Below, in pieces: positions 7,700 to 16,024 of a stretch of 64,000 bases of DNA. Below the pieces are notes generated by a model. That model was not told the DNA's origin, did not search any database, and worked only from the letters and a program-made list of their open reading frames with translations. The position numbers were made by a program, and so were the translations under genes. Source of the stretch: Synechococcus sp. JA-2-3B'a(2-13) (GTDB taxonomy: Bacteria > Cyanobacteriota > Cyanobacteriia > Thermostichales > Thermostichaceae). Numbering within the stretch: the first letter of the stretch is position 1; each line of letters opens with the position of its first letter. The stretch spans positions 205,277 to 269,276 of the forward strand of contig NC_007776.1 in assembly GCF_000013225.1 (NCBI RefSeq). Reading direction: 5' to 3'.

Positions 7700-9163
7700 A
7701 TGACTTCCCCCGTTTTGCTTTGGCATCGTCGCGATCTGCGGTTAGGGGACAACACAGCCCTGCATGAGGCAGCCCAGCGCAGCTCCCAGGTGGTGCCTGT
7801 CTTCATTTTCGACCCGCAGATGCTGAGACGGTCGGACATGGCCCCAGCTAGGGTGGCCTTTTTGCTTCAGGCTTTGCAAGAGCTCCAAGAGCGCTACGCC
7901 CAGATGGGGATCCCACTGATCTGGCGGCTGGGGGATCCCTCGGTGGAGTTGCGGTGCTTGGCCATAGACCTGGGAGCCAGGGCCGTGTTTTGGAATGCCG
8001 ATGGGGAGCCGTTCGCCCTACAGCAAGAGAGTCGAGTGCAGGCCAGTTTGGCCGCAGCCGGGATCCAGTCCTTCTCCTACCAAGACATGCTGCTGCACGG
8101 GCCGGGGGAAGTGTTGACCCAGGCGGGGGAGCCCTATTCGGTCTTCACTCCCTTCTGGCGCAGGTGGGCGAGCTTGCCCAAGCCGGATCCCTACCCGATT
8201 CCCAAAGGGCTACAACCGGTGTCCGGTCTGAAGGCGCAGCCTCTGCCCACTTTGGCAGATTTGGGCTTTGTCTGCGACCAGCGGATCCCAGCAGCGGGGG
8301 AAGCAGCAGCTCAGGCCCTTTTGGAAGACTTTTGTCAGGGTTTGCGCATTTTGGACTACGAGCGAGCCCGCAACTTCCCGGCTGAGCCGGGCACTTCTCT
8401 ACTGAGCCCCCACTTGTGCTGGGGAACGATCGGCATTCGCCAGGTGTGGCAAGCCACGCGGGAGGTGGAAGCCGAGGTGCGCAGCCAAGAGGCCGAAAGC
8501 AGCTTGCAAACTTGGCGGCAGGAGCTGTGCTGGCGAGAGTTTTACAAGCATGTCTTGGCCCACTGGCCCCACGTGGAAACCGGAGCCTATCGACGAGCCT
8601 TCGACGCCCTGGAGTGGGACAATCGGCAGGACTGGTTTCAGGCCTGGTGCACCGGTCAGACGGGCTACCCCATCGTGGATGCGGCCATGCGCCAACTGAA
8701 CGAAACTGGCTGGATGCACAACCGCTGCCGCATGATTGTGGCCAGCTTCCTGACCAAGGATCTGCTTATCGATTGGCGCTGGGGGGAACGCTACTTTATG
8801 CAAAAGCTGGTGGATGGGGATCTGGCGGCCAATAACGGCGGTTGGCAGTGGAGCGCCAGTGTGGGCACGGATCCCAAGCCCCTGCGCATTTTCAACCCGG
8901 CCACGCAAGCAGCCCGCTATGACCCGGAAGGAGAGTACATCCGTCGCTATCTGCCGGAGCTGGCACGGCTGGATACGCCGGCTCTGCTGTGGGTGGGAGA
9001 TGACCCCAAGGGAGCCTGGGCTTTGCGGGAACGGCGAAGTTGTGGCTATCCGGATCCCATTGTGGATCACAAGGTGCAGCAGCAGGCGTTCAAACGGCGC
9101 TACCAGGCGGTGCAGCAGGCCTACTCTAGGTCTGTTCGAGACGGTCTCCCCCCTCCTTCCTAG
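7700..9163 (+). CDS. phrA: Deoxyribodipyrimidine photo-lyase
   Basis: This 487-residue flavoprotein repairs cyclobutane pyrimidine dimers using blue light. It has the N-terminal antenna-binding alpha/beta domain (LLWHRRDLRLGDNTAL, VPVFIFDP). The FAD/DNA-binding helical domain contains WRQELCWREFYKHVL, TGQTGYPIVDAAMRQLNETG, WMHNRCRMIVASFLTKDLL and WQWSASVGTDPKPLRIFNP, including the conserved electron-transfer Trp context. The TAG stop lies inside the CTAG target site of IS5 copy 2, yet the C terminus looks complete, so the insertion probably did not damage it. No photolyase accessory genes are adjacent. Confidence 0.95.
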   Translation: MTSPVLLWHRRDLRLGDNTALHEAAQRSSQVVPVFIFDPQMLRRSDMAPARVAFLLQALQELQERYAQMGIPLIWRLGDPSVELRCLAIDLGARAVFWNADGEPFALQQESRVQASLAAAGIQSFSYQDMLLHGPGEVLTQAGEPYSVFTPFWRRWASLPKPDPYPIPKGLQPVSGLKAQPLPTLADLGFVCDQRIPAAGEAAAQALLEDFCQGLRILDYERARNFPAEPGTSLLSPHLCWGTIGIRQVWQATREVEAEVRSQEAESSLQTWRQELCWREFYKHVLAHWPHVETGAYRRAFDALEWDNRQDWFQAWCTGQTGYPIVDAAMRQLNETGWMHNRCRMIVASFLTKDLLIDWRWGERYFMQKLVDGDLAANNGGWQWSASVGTDPKPLRIFNPATQAARYDPEGEYIRRYLPELARLDTPALLWVGDDPKGAWALRERRSCGYPDPIVDHKVQQQAFKRRYQAVQQAYSRSVRDGLPPPS

Positions 9164-9177
9164 GTTGTGTTGATCTT

Positions 9178-9585
9178 TCATTTGAGCCAAAAGAGAGCAC
9201 TGACGAGATAGAGAAAACTCAAGAAGTTCCTGGCCAATTTGTCAAAACGAGAAAATAGATGCCGGTACTGCTTTAACTTATGAAAAAAGCATTCGATTAA
9301 ATGCCTCTCTTTATACAGATGCTTGTCATAATGCCGCTGCGTCTTTCTATTCCTTTTAGGCGGAATAACCGCTTGAGCTTCCCCTATCTTCTCAATCAAC
9401 TTATCCGCATCATATCCTTTATCCCCAATTACTTTGGTATCCTTTCTCTGCCAGCCCTCTATCAATTCTTCCCCTTGAGTAATATCGCTCTTTTCTCCGC
9501 CAGTTATTCTCAATTCCAGCGGATTTCCCAACCCATCTACACTCACATGAATCTTGGTGCTGTATCCCCCTCGGCTTCTCCCCAA
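9178..9585 (-). CDS. IS5-family transposase, OrfB, copy 2
   Basis: Its sequence is identical at protein level to OrfB of copy 1. It contains the second Asp (GDKGYD) and the Glu (LIECFF) of the DDE triad. It is expected to be made as a fusion with OrfA by -1 slippage at 9597-9603. Confidence 0.9.
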   Translation of the reverse strand: MGRSRGGYSTKIHVSVDGLGNPLELRITGGEKSDITQGEELIEGWQRKDTKVIGDKGYDADKLIEKIGEAQAVIPPKRNRKTQRHYDKHLYKERHLIECFFHKLKQYRHLFSRFDKLARNFLSFLYLVSALFWLK

Positions 9586-9920
9586 AGCTTGCTCCCCTTT
9601 TTTCCGGCAGCACAGGAGTGCGCTCGAACCATGGTTGAATCAATAATGAGATGCTCTAAATCAGGGTCGTCAATAAAATACTTGAACATCCGTTCCCACA
9701 CTCCAAAACGACTCCACCGGTGGAATCTTTGATAGATGGTGTACCATTTGCCATATCCTTCTGGGAGGTAGCGCCAAGGAGCACCGGAACGGGCTATCCA
9801 AAGAACTGCTTCAATAAACTGTTTGCAGTTTGCTTCTTTCCCAATGTTAACTCTCTCTTCTGTCTGTAAAAAAGCCAATATCTTCTGCCATTTGTTTTCA
9901 TCTAAAAAAACCAACTTCAT
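9543..9920 (-). CDS. IS5-family transposase, OrfA, copy 2
   Basis: The 125-residue N-terminal half matches copy 1 except for Gly in place of Ala in the GEAEGDTAPRFM tail. It contains the first catalytic Asp (IIDSTMVRAH). The slippery heptamer A AAA AAG reads on the minus strand at 9603-9597. Confidence 0.9.
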   Translation of the reverse strand: MKLVFLDENKWQKILAFLQTEERVNIGKEANCKQFIEAVLWIARSGAPWRYLPEGYGKWYTIYQRFHRWSRFGVWERMFKYFIDDPDLEHLIIDSTMVRAHSCAAGKKGSKLWGEAEGDTAPRFM

Positions 9921-10071
9921 CCTCTTTCCTCTATAAACTATTCTCTCTATCCTAACATAAGATCAACACGACCTAGTCCTCTGTGCCGCTGCCCCCTCTC
10001 TCGACGACGGCAGACAAAAGGCAAGACAGGTGCCATTTGAAATGACCACAAAGCAGGTCTGTGTAGTTGTA

Positions 10072-11071
10072 GTCAATTCAGTTGACAATGAGACGGTGTT
10101 AAAGGCAAGATGACGTGGGGGTAGACCTCAGGAGGAAGCTTCATGACCTACAGCTTAGACCTGAGAGAGAGAGTCGTAGGGTATGTCCAGGAAGGGGGCA
10201 GCCCCACTGCAGCTGCACAGATGTACAAAGTCAGTCGTGCAACGGTTTATCGCTGGCTGAACCGAGAAGACCTGAGGCCGACAAAAGTCAAGACTCGGAA
10301 GCGAAAGATAGACTTGGTCGCTCTGCAGCAAGACGTAGAACAGTACCCAGAAGCTCGACTGAAGGATAGAGCCCAGAGGTTTGGCGTCCATCCCAGCGCT
10401 ATTTACTATGCTCTTAGGAAGATGAAAACAACGCGAAAAAAAAGAGTTAAGGCACCGAGAGCGGGATTGGCAAGAGAGAATCCAAGAGAGAATCAACGAC
10501 TCTAGGGTCTTGAGGGAGTTGGTTCAGAAGTATGGAAGTGAGAGTTTAGCTTACAATGGGCTCTGCACCGCTGACGCGAATGATGAGAGAATGACGAGAC
10601 AGGGTTTGGGGAGATACGCACCTGTTTTATGCTTGGCCAAAGAGAGGGGAGAAAGTTTATGGGAAGAGAGAGAGCTGAGTAGCCGGTAGGAGGAAGGAGA
10701 GAGGGGGTTTGATAGCCCCGACGCTTTTTCAAGTAGCTCGAATGCGGAAGAATTTGAGGGACACTAAATGCCGAGTTTGGAGAGGACATCTGTATTGACT
10801 CTGGGCAATGGGCCGATTCAAAGGCCTAGGGCCTGCTCGGCGAACGGAAGGGAAGGATAAAGGATTTGATGAAAGCGGCAGGGCAGGAGGTGGTTTTTTG
10901 CTGAGGCCCTCGCCAGACTTGAATGAGATTGAGGGTGACTTTAGTGCTCTCAAGAGGGCAAGGATGCATGCTGATAGAGGAACTTCTGTGGATGAAGTGA
11001 TAAGGCCTGCGGTCCGCTGTTGCAGACGGAACTGTTGTACTGGCTAGCGTCTCATTGTTATTTGGATTGAC
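10072..11071 (+). mobile_element. Decayed IS630-family element (1000 bp)
   Basis: Inverted ends at 10072-10095 and 11048-11071 match at 20 of 24 positions (GTCAATTC... and ...GGATTGAC). Both sides carry the TA dinucleotide expected for IS630/Tc1-type target duplication (10070-10071, 11072-11073). The internal transposase gene is broken. Short dispersed repeat-like patches sit inside at 10560-10580, 10821-10845 and 11001-11030, which may explain part of the decay. Confidence 0.85.
10143..11047 (+). pseudogene. IS630-family transposase pseudogene
   Basis: The first 105 residues are a clean IS630 N-terminal domain with HTH (MTYSLDLRERVVGYVQEGGS, VSRATVYRWLNR, RFGVHPSAIYYALRKMKTTR). At the A8 run near 10436-10443 the frame changes, and the expected continuation KELRHRERDWQERI is read in the -1 frame. 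That frame carries further family-like pieces such as DERMTRQGLGRYAPV and then stops. Near the 3' end another frame encodes PSPDLNEIEGDFSALKRAR, the family's conserved C-terminal SPDLNPIE motif. The A-run shift could be programmed, but the downstream stops and deletions make the gene non-functional. Confidence 0.85.
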
Positions 11072-11115
11072 TATGGCGGCTATTCCAGCAGCAGCGAGAG
11101 GAGGGCCAGGGATCT

Positions 11116-12333
11116 TCAGGGCAGTTGCAGCACCTGAACGGGCGAACCAGCAGGGATCTGGGTTGTCCCTACTGGCAGCACAGCCAAGGCATTACAGCCG
11201 GCCAGACTGATGAGATTGCCGGAATTGAGGTTGGCGGCGGGCTGAAATTGGATCCCCTCAGGCCTGACCTGCAGCCGTCCCCAGAGGTAGTGTTCCCGCC
11301 GACCGTCGGCATGCAGATCCACAGCGCTGAAGGCGGAGAGGATCTGCCAGTAGGGGGGCAGGGATCCGCCCATTTTTCGCAGGGCCGGGTGCAAAAAGCG
11401 CCAGAAGGTCACCAGGGCAGAGGCAGGGTTGCCCGGCAGGCCAAAGTAGAGCTTGGGGGGGCCGTGGGGATTGGGAAAACGAGCCACCGTCAGGGGTTTG
11501 CCCGGCTTGATGGCCACGCTGCGGATGAAAATCTCGCCTCCCAACTCCTCCAGCACCTTTTCCACCAGGTCAAAATCCCCCACCGATACCCCTCCAGAAG
11601 AGATCACCCCATCGGCAGAGGCCAGGGCCTGCTGGACGACCTGCCGCAACACCTGGGGCCGATCCGGCACGATGCCCAACTGGATCGGGATCCCACCCGC
11701 TGCCTTGACCAGAGCCGCTAAGCCGTACTGGTTGGAATCCACAACCTGCCCCGGCTCCGGCACCTGCTGGATGGGCACCAACTCATCCCCTGTCGAGAAC
11801 AGGGCCACCCGAGGCTGACGAAACACCGGCACCATCGCCTGTCGGATGGCGGCCAAAACGGCTAGCTCCGCTCCGCCCAAAGCCTGCCCTGCCGGCAGGA
11901 GGGGATCCCCCTGGCGGGCAAAGTCTCCCTGAGGCCGGACAAATTGGCCCCGCTGCGGACGCTGCAAGAGGCGAACGGTTCCTGGCGAAGGTTGCTGCGT
12001 GTATTCCTGCATCACCACGGTGTCCGCACCGCTGGGCAAGAGGGAGCCGGTGTAGAGACGCACCGCTTGTCCAGGCTGGAGCTCTCGGGTGGGTGCCTTT
12101 CCGGCGGGGAGAGTCTCAATCACCTGCAGCTCACAAGGGATCCCCGCTTGCACATCTTCATGGCGCACGGCATAGCCATCCATACTGGAGGTGGGATGGG
12201 CCGGAAAATCCTGGGGGCTATACACAGTTTGGCTGAGAACGCGGCCTTGGGCGGATCCCAGCTCCACCCACTCTGGGCCCAGCGGCTGAACCGCCTGCAA
12301 AATCAGGGCTTCTGCTTCCGCCACCGGCAGCAT
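11116..12333 (-). CDS. moeA: Molybdopterin molybdenumtransferase
   Basis: MoeA inserts molybdate into adenylated molybdopterin to finish the molybdenum cofactor. The protein, about 405 residues, starts MLPVAEAEALILQAV and contains SSMDGYAVRHEDVQ, RLYTGSLLPSGADTVVMQEY, ALFSTGDELVP, DSNQYGLAALVKAAGG, the MoCF-binding motif ISSGGVSVGDFDLVEKVLEE and GLPGNPASALVTFWRFL. I prefer the ATG at 12333 because homologues begin near this point. A TTG at 12363 would add ten residues. No other moa/moe gene is adjacent. Confidence 0.93.
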   Translation of the reverse strand: MLPVAEAEALILQAVQPLGPEWVELGSAQGRVLSQTVYSPQDFPAHPTSSMDGYAVRHEDVQAGIPCELQVIETLPAGKAPTRELQPGQAVRLYTGSLLPSGADTVVMQEYTQQPSPGTVRLLQRPQRGQFVRPQGDFARQGDPLLPAGQALGGAELAVLAAIRQAMVPVFRQPRVALFSTGDELVPIQQVPEPGQVVDSNQYGLAALVKAAGGIPIQLGIVPDRPQVLRQVVQQALASADGVISSGGVSVGDFDLVEKVLEELGGEIFIRSVAIKPGKPLTVARFPNPHGPPKLYFGLPGNPASALVTFWRFLHPALRKMGGSLPPYWQILSAFSAVDLHADGRREHYLWGRLQVRPEGIQFQPAANLNSGNLISLAGCNALAVLPVGTTQIPAGSPVQVLQLP

Positions 12334-12420
12334 CACGGCTTTTACAACCCCCTTCTCCAACACCTTATCTTCAGCATCCAGAAGTCGGTTCCGCCAAGGC
12401 CATTAAAAACAACTTAAACT

Positions 12421-12460
12421 GCGGACAGCGGCCATCAATTGCGGACAGCGGCCATCAATT
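12421..12460. repeat. Two perfect 20-bp tandem units upstream of moeA
   Basis: The unit GCGGACAGCGGCCATCAATT occurs twice in direct succession (12421-12440 and 12441-12460). It lies in the divergent gap between moeA and the Mrp operon, so it could affect spacing of promoter elements. No function can be read from it. Confidence 0.8.
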
Positions 12461-12659
12461 CCGACCTTGGCATGAGAGGTGTATGACCAGGATCCCACCA
12501 AGCCCCAGAGCTGGCAAGAAGTCGCAGCAAGTTGCCCATTGGGAGCTGCAACTCTTTCTACTTCGGGATCCCGGTCTTGCTGGGGAGATGGGGATCCCGG
12601 CAGCGTTGCAGCCGGCCACAGGCTATCTGGCTGCTGTGACTGCGGAAGCTGGATACTGG

Positions 12660-12681
12660 TCACGTAGCGGGCGTAGCCTTA
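12660..12681. repeat. Short dispersed repeat upstream of mrpC
   Basis: TCACGTAGCGGGCGTAGCCT followed by TA matches the family found at 16099-16122 and 59006-59032. It lies in the leader of the Mrp operon. Confidence 0.6.
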
Positions 12682-12728
12682 GAACGACTGAGCGACCAGA
12701 TAGCTCGAGCGCAGCAAGCGAGGTGTCT

Positions 12729-13091
12729 ATGTTAAATGCCGCCGTCCTCCTCACGATCTTCCTTGGCTTCTGGGGAGTCGTGGTCAAGCGCAACCTCATT
12801 ATGAAGATCCTATCTATGGATGTTATGAGCACCGGGGTCATCGCCTTCTTCGTGATCTGGGCAGCCCGGAGCGGTGTGTTCACCCCCATCTACAAACCCT
12901 GGCGCGAGCTGGACTATGCCGACCCGGTGCCTCAGGGGATCATCCTCACGGCCATCGTCATTGGCCTATCGGTACAAGCCTTGATGTTGGTGGGGGTGAT
13001 GAAGCTGTCCCGCAATCATCCCACCCTCGAAGTCGAGAGCATCGAACAGGCAGTCGCGTCAGGGGCGCAGAGCACTTCTACCGATGACTGA
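12729..13091 (+). CDS. mrpC: Mrp-type cation/proton antiporter subunit C (NuoK-like)
   Basis: The 120-residue product (MLNAAVLLTIFLGFWGVVVK) has three hydrophobic segments (about 3-20, 27-48, 77-98) and the small NuoK/MnhC-like pattern seen in subunit C of Mrp antiporters. I place the start at the ATG 12729 behind GAGG at 12720-12723. The longer open frame upstream is low-complexity and includes a repeat. It overlaps the next gene by eight bases. Mrp complexes exchange Na+ (or other cations) for protons across the membrane. Confidence 0.8.
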   Translation: MLNAAVLLTIFLGFWGVVVKRNLIMKILSMDVMSTGVIAFFVIWAARSGVFTPIYKPWRELDYADPVPQGIILTAIVIGLSVQALMLVGVMKLSRNHPTLEVESIEQAVASGAQSTSTDD

Positions 13092-14556
13092 GCTGACGCT
13101 GGTGTGGGTGGCATTGCCCTTTCTGCTGGCCTTCACAACCTACTTGATGCCGGCCCTGACCCGTCCCAGCTTGGTGGGGATGGCCGCGCTGACGGTGGCC
13201 TATGCGGTGCAGCAGGGGGGCTTGCCCGGCACAACCGCTGCGCCCTTGGAGCTGCAGCTTTTGGATCACTTCGGGGTGACGCTGCGGATCGATGCCAATG
13301 GAGCAGCGATGCTCTTGGCCCACGGCCTGGTCACGCTAGGAGTGGCCCTGTATTTGGATAGACGCTTTGCGGGCAGCCGCTTTCTGGCCATGCAGTTGCT
13401 GATCGTCCACGGTAGCGCCAATGCTGTCGTCATCAGTGCCGACCTGATCAGCGTCTACGTTTCCCTGGAGGTGCTCAGCATCGGCGTGTTTTTGCTGCTG
13501 ACCTATGGGCGGCGGGCTGAGGGCCAACCCACAGTGGAAGAAAATGCTCCGCACCGCGATCGCCAGCTCTGGGTGGGGCTGCGCTACCTTTTCATGAGCA
13601 ATGTGGCCATGCTCTTCTACCTGATGGGCGCAATCCTGGTCTATGTGCGCACGGGATCCCTGGCGATGAGCAGTTTAACTATGGCCGACCCCACGGCCTT
13701 GGCGCTGATTGCTGTGGGTCTTTTGGCCAAGGGGGCGATCTTCGTTGCCGGCCTGTGGCTGCCCCTCACCTACGTTACCGCGGATCCCGTTGTTGCGGCG
13801 GTGCTCAGCGGTTTTACGACCAAAGCAGGAGCCATGGCTTTGGTGCGCTGCAGCGAGGCTTCGCCGGTCTTGGCCCAGGGGTTGCCCTACTTGAGCGCTG
13901 GTTCAGCCGTTTTCGGGATCCTACTGGCCCTGATGGCGAGCACGCCCCAGCACCTTCTCGCCTGGAGCTCGGTATCGCAGATGGGATTTGTGATTGCTGC
14001 CCCTCAGTGGGCGGGTTTGTATGGCCTTGCCCATGGGTTGGCGAAGCCCCTGTTGTTTGTTGGAACGAGCGTGAGCCATCGCTGGCGGTGGCCCATGTTG
14101 CTCTTGGGGTCGGCTTCCCTGGCGGGAGTGCCCGGCAGCTTGGGGTATGCAGCCAAGGCCCTCAGCTTATCTGCTCTGGATCCCTGGCACGAGTGGCTGC
14201 TGGTGGGGGTTACCGTCGGCACCACTTGTTTAGGCGTGCGAGTGCTGCGGGCACCTGTTTCTCGAATGAAGGGGGCAACCACCTCTGCAACTCCTTGGCA
14301 AGATAAAGTGGCACTGGTGCTTTGGGGTGGGGGCTTGCTCTGGGGCTGGCTACCGGCGGCCTATGGCGCTGACAATCTTCTCAAAGCCCTGCTGAGCCTA
14401 GGCGTTGGGATCCCCCTAGGCTGGTTTTGGGAGCGGATCCCTTTGAAGGGAGGGTCGGTGAACGAAGGGCTGGAAGCAGTGGTGGGCGGCTTGAGCATAG
14501 TGTTGGTGCTGGTTTGGGCTCTGTTAGCTGTGGGGAACTATGGGACGCTACCCTGA
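13084..14556 (+). CDS. mrpD: Mrp-type antiporter subunit D (proton-translocating NuoM/NdhD-like)
   Basis: The 490-residue membrane protein has about 13-14 hydrophobic segments. It has the antiporter-like core of complex I and Mrp D subunits, with the conserved Glu in ISVYVSLEVLSIGVFLLLTY and the Lys-containing helix GLLAKGAIFVAGLWLPLTYV. HLLAWSSVSQMGFVIAAPQW and GLAHGLAKPLLFVG are also present. It is the ion-moving channel subunit of the complex. It overlaps both neighbours, indicating translational coupling. Confidence 0.85.
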   Translation: MTELTLVWVALPFLLAFTTYLMPALTRPSLVGMAALTVAYAVQQGGLPGTTAAPLELQLLDHFGVTLRIDANGAAMLLAHGLVTLGVALYLDRRFAGSRFLAMQLLIVHGSANAVVISADLISVYVSLEVLSIGVFLLLTYGRRAEGQPTVEENAPHRDRQLWVGLRYLFMSNVAMLFYLMGAILVYVRTGSLAMSSLTMADPTALALIAVGLLAKGAIFVAGLWLPLTYVTADPVVAAVLSGFTTKAGAMALVRCSEASPVLAQGLPYLSAGSAVFGILLALMASTPQHLLAWSSVSQMGFVIAAPQWAGLYGLAHGLAKPLLFVGTSVSHRWRWPMLLLGSASLAGVPGSLGYAAKALSLSALDPWHEWLLVGVTVGTTCLGVRVLRAPVSRMKGATTSATPWQDKVALVLWGGGLLWGWLPAAYGADNLLKALLSLGVGIPLGWFWERIPLKGGSVNEGLEAVVGGLSIVLVLVWALLAVGNYGTLP

Positions 14557-14944
14557 GTTGGGTCTATTGGAGATCGGCCTGCGCCTCTTGATTTGGTTTC
14601 TGCTGACGGGCAATCTGAGCTGGGACAATGTGGCCATCGGGGTGGCGGCAACGTTGCTGCTGCCGCGCCAGGCTTCCGCACCGGTGCAATGGCGGGATTG
14701 GGGGCGAGTGCTCCAGGAAATTCTTCTCGCCATCCCAAGAGCCTACTGGGAAGCCTTCGAGATGATCCTCAAGCCCCACACTGTTGAGGAAGTTGTATAC
14801 AAACAAACCCTGCCCAACCGTTCAGCAGGGCTGGTGTTTCTGGATATCTTTTTAATTACCTTCACGCCCAAAACCATCGTGCTCAATTGCAATGCCCAAG
14901 GCACTTATGAAGTCCATGTGCTCAAGCCGCGGGAGGACGTGTGA
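14540..14944 (+). CDS. mrpE: Mrp-type antiporter subunit E
   Basis: The 134-residue protein resembles MnhE/MrpE. It has an N-terminal membrane region (LLEIGLRLLIWFLLTGNLSW, DNVAIGVAATLLLP), then AIPRAYWEAFEMILKP. A cytoplasmic tail carries the family pattern FLITFTPKTIVLNCNAQGTY and YEVHVLKP. It is small and structural in the complex. It starts 17 bases before the mrpD stop and its stop overlaps the next GTG start. Confidence 0.82.
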   Translation: MGRYPELGLLEIGLRLLIWFLLTGNLSWDNVAIGVAATLLLPRQASAPVQWRDWGRVLQEILLAIPRAYWEAFEMILKPHTVEEVVYKQTLPNRSAGLVFLDIFLITFTPKTIVLNCNAQGTYEVHVLKPREDV

Positions 14945-15192
14945 ACCTACTGCTGTTTCTCCTGACCCTAACGCTGTGCTTGCCCCTGTATGCCGCTTGG
15001 CTGAAGGAAGATATTTGGCAGACGATGCTCGCCTTTGCCAGCTTGGCCACAAAGACGGCCATCCTGATTTTGGTGGTGTCGGTGGTGCGGGATGATTGGA
15101 TGATCGGGATTGTGGGGGTTTTGATTTTGTCGGTGGGCAATGCGGCCTTAATGCTCTTGGCTCATGTACTGAAACGGCTGGAAATGCTTTAG
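14941..15192 (+). CDS. mrpF: Mrp-type antiporter subunit F
   Basis: The 83-residue protein has three hydrophobic helices (about 1-18, 30-48, 52-74), the size and topology of MrpF, with the conserved-type Asp pair in SVVRDDWMIGIVGV. It starts with GTG at 14941, overlapping the mrpE stop (GTGA), which supports operon coupling. The low sequence complexity of the family makes the assignment depend partly on gene order. Confidence 0.75.
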   Translation: MNLLLFLLTLTLCLPLYAAWLKEDIWQTMLAFASLATKTAILILVVSVVRDDWMIGIVGVLILSVGNAALMLLAHVLKRLEML

Positions 15193-15211
15193 AAAGGCCC
15201 TGGGGGTAGGT

Positions 15212-15493
15212 ATGGAAGTCTGGGTGGAAGGTCTGAGCTATCTGTTGTTTGGGATTGGTGTGCTGTTTTGGCTGTGGGGAACGGCGCCGCTCCTTGGGGA
15301 TCGCTCGATTTTATTTAAGCTGCACGGCCTTTCGGTGTCGGACACCCTGGGCTCTATGAGCATCATGCTGGGGCTGCTGTTGCGGATCCCACGGGAATGG
15401 CCCCTGTTGGTGTTGGCACTGATCTCCCTGGCTATTTGGAATACCATTCTGGGCTATGTGCTGGCGTTTTGCTCGCAGCGCAAGTCCCTATAG
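15212..15493 (+). CDS. mrpG: Mrp-type antiporter subunit G
   Basis: The 93-residue protein resembles MnhG/MrpG. It has a first helix (GLSYLLFGIGVLFWLWGTAP), then the family segment RSILFKLHGLSVSDTLGSMS, and two more helices. G subunits are needed for complex assembly. It sits in the expected place after F. Confidence 0.8.
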   Translation: MEVWVEGLSYLLFGIGVLFWLWGTAPLLGDRSILFKLHGLSVSDTLGSMSIMLGLLLRIPREWPLLVLALISLAIWNTILGYVLAFCSQRKSL

Positions 15494-15502
15494 GAGGGCA
15501 GG

Positions 15503-16024
15503 ATGGAAGAGACCCTGTTGCTGGTGATGGCGTTACTCCTGCCCCTGACGGCAAGCTTGGTGGTGACTCAGACCAATCCCTACCACGCCTTGGTAATGCG
15601 AGGGATCCTGGGGACGATTGCCGCCCTGATCTATGCGCTGTTTGGGGCGGCGGATGTGGCCCTGACCGAGGCACTGGTGGGCACCATGCTTTCTATTACC
15701 CTCTACGCCATTGCGGTGCGCTCTTCGCTGAGCATGCGCCTGGGCGTTCTCGAAGGCAGCCCTGTGCTGGAGGCCAGTACCTCAGCAGCACGGCAGTTGT
15801 TACAGCAGATGCGCCAAGGGCTACAGCGGTACCACATGCGCTTGGAGTTGACCGCCTATGGGAGTTCAGAGGCGTTGGTGGCTGCTCTTCGCAGCCGGGA
15901 GGTACACACCATTGCCCTTGAGCCCGGTGGAGAAGCAGCAGAGTATCGCCTGGTTACACGCGTGCCCCGCCTGCAGGCCATTTTGGCGCAGCAAGCTCTG
16001 GCCACTGAGGTGATGGCGACATGA
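15503..16024 (+). CDS. Stand-alone MrpA C-terminal-type subunit (DUF4040/MbhD-like) with soluble tail
   Basis: The first 80 residues (LLVMALLLPLTASLVVTQTN, RGILGTIAALIYALFGAADV, ALTEALVGTMLSITLYAIAV) match the DUF4040/MbhD module, which in many bacteria is the C-terminal part of MrpA. Here it is a separate gene, and no large MrpA with antiporter-type helices is present in the window. The remaining 90 residues form a soluble tail I do not recognise. The AGGAGGGCAGG sequence before the ATG is a strong ribosome-binding site. Confidence 0.75.
   Translation: MEETLLLVMALLLPLTASLVVTQTNPYHALVMRGILGTIAALIYALFGAADVALTEALVGTMLSITLYAIAVRSSLSMRLGVLEGSPVLEASTSAARQLLQQMRQGLQRYHMRLELTAYGSSEALVAALRSREVHTIALEPGGEAAEYRLVTRVPRLQAILAQQALATEVMAT

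Larger units (their letters stand above)
9164..9972 (-). mobile_element. IS5-family insertion sequence, copy 2 (809 bp, inverted)
   Basis: It is the reverse complement of the element at 5097-5905 with very few changes. It is flanked by CTAG on both sides (9160-9163 and 9973-9976). The left CTAG contains the TAG stop of the photolyase gene. Transposase frames lie on the minus strand. Confidence 0.93.

Noticed and set aside
12483-12728. An N-terminal extension of mrpC starting at 12483
   Set aside because: The added 82 residues are low-complexity, include a repeat, and precede a well-placed GAGG and ATG at 12729 that matches family starts.
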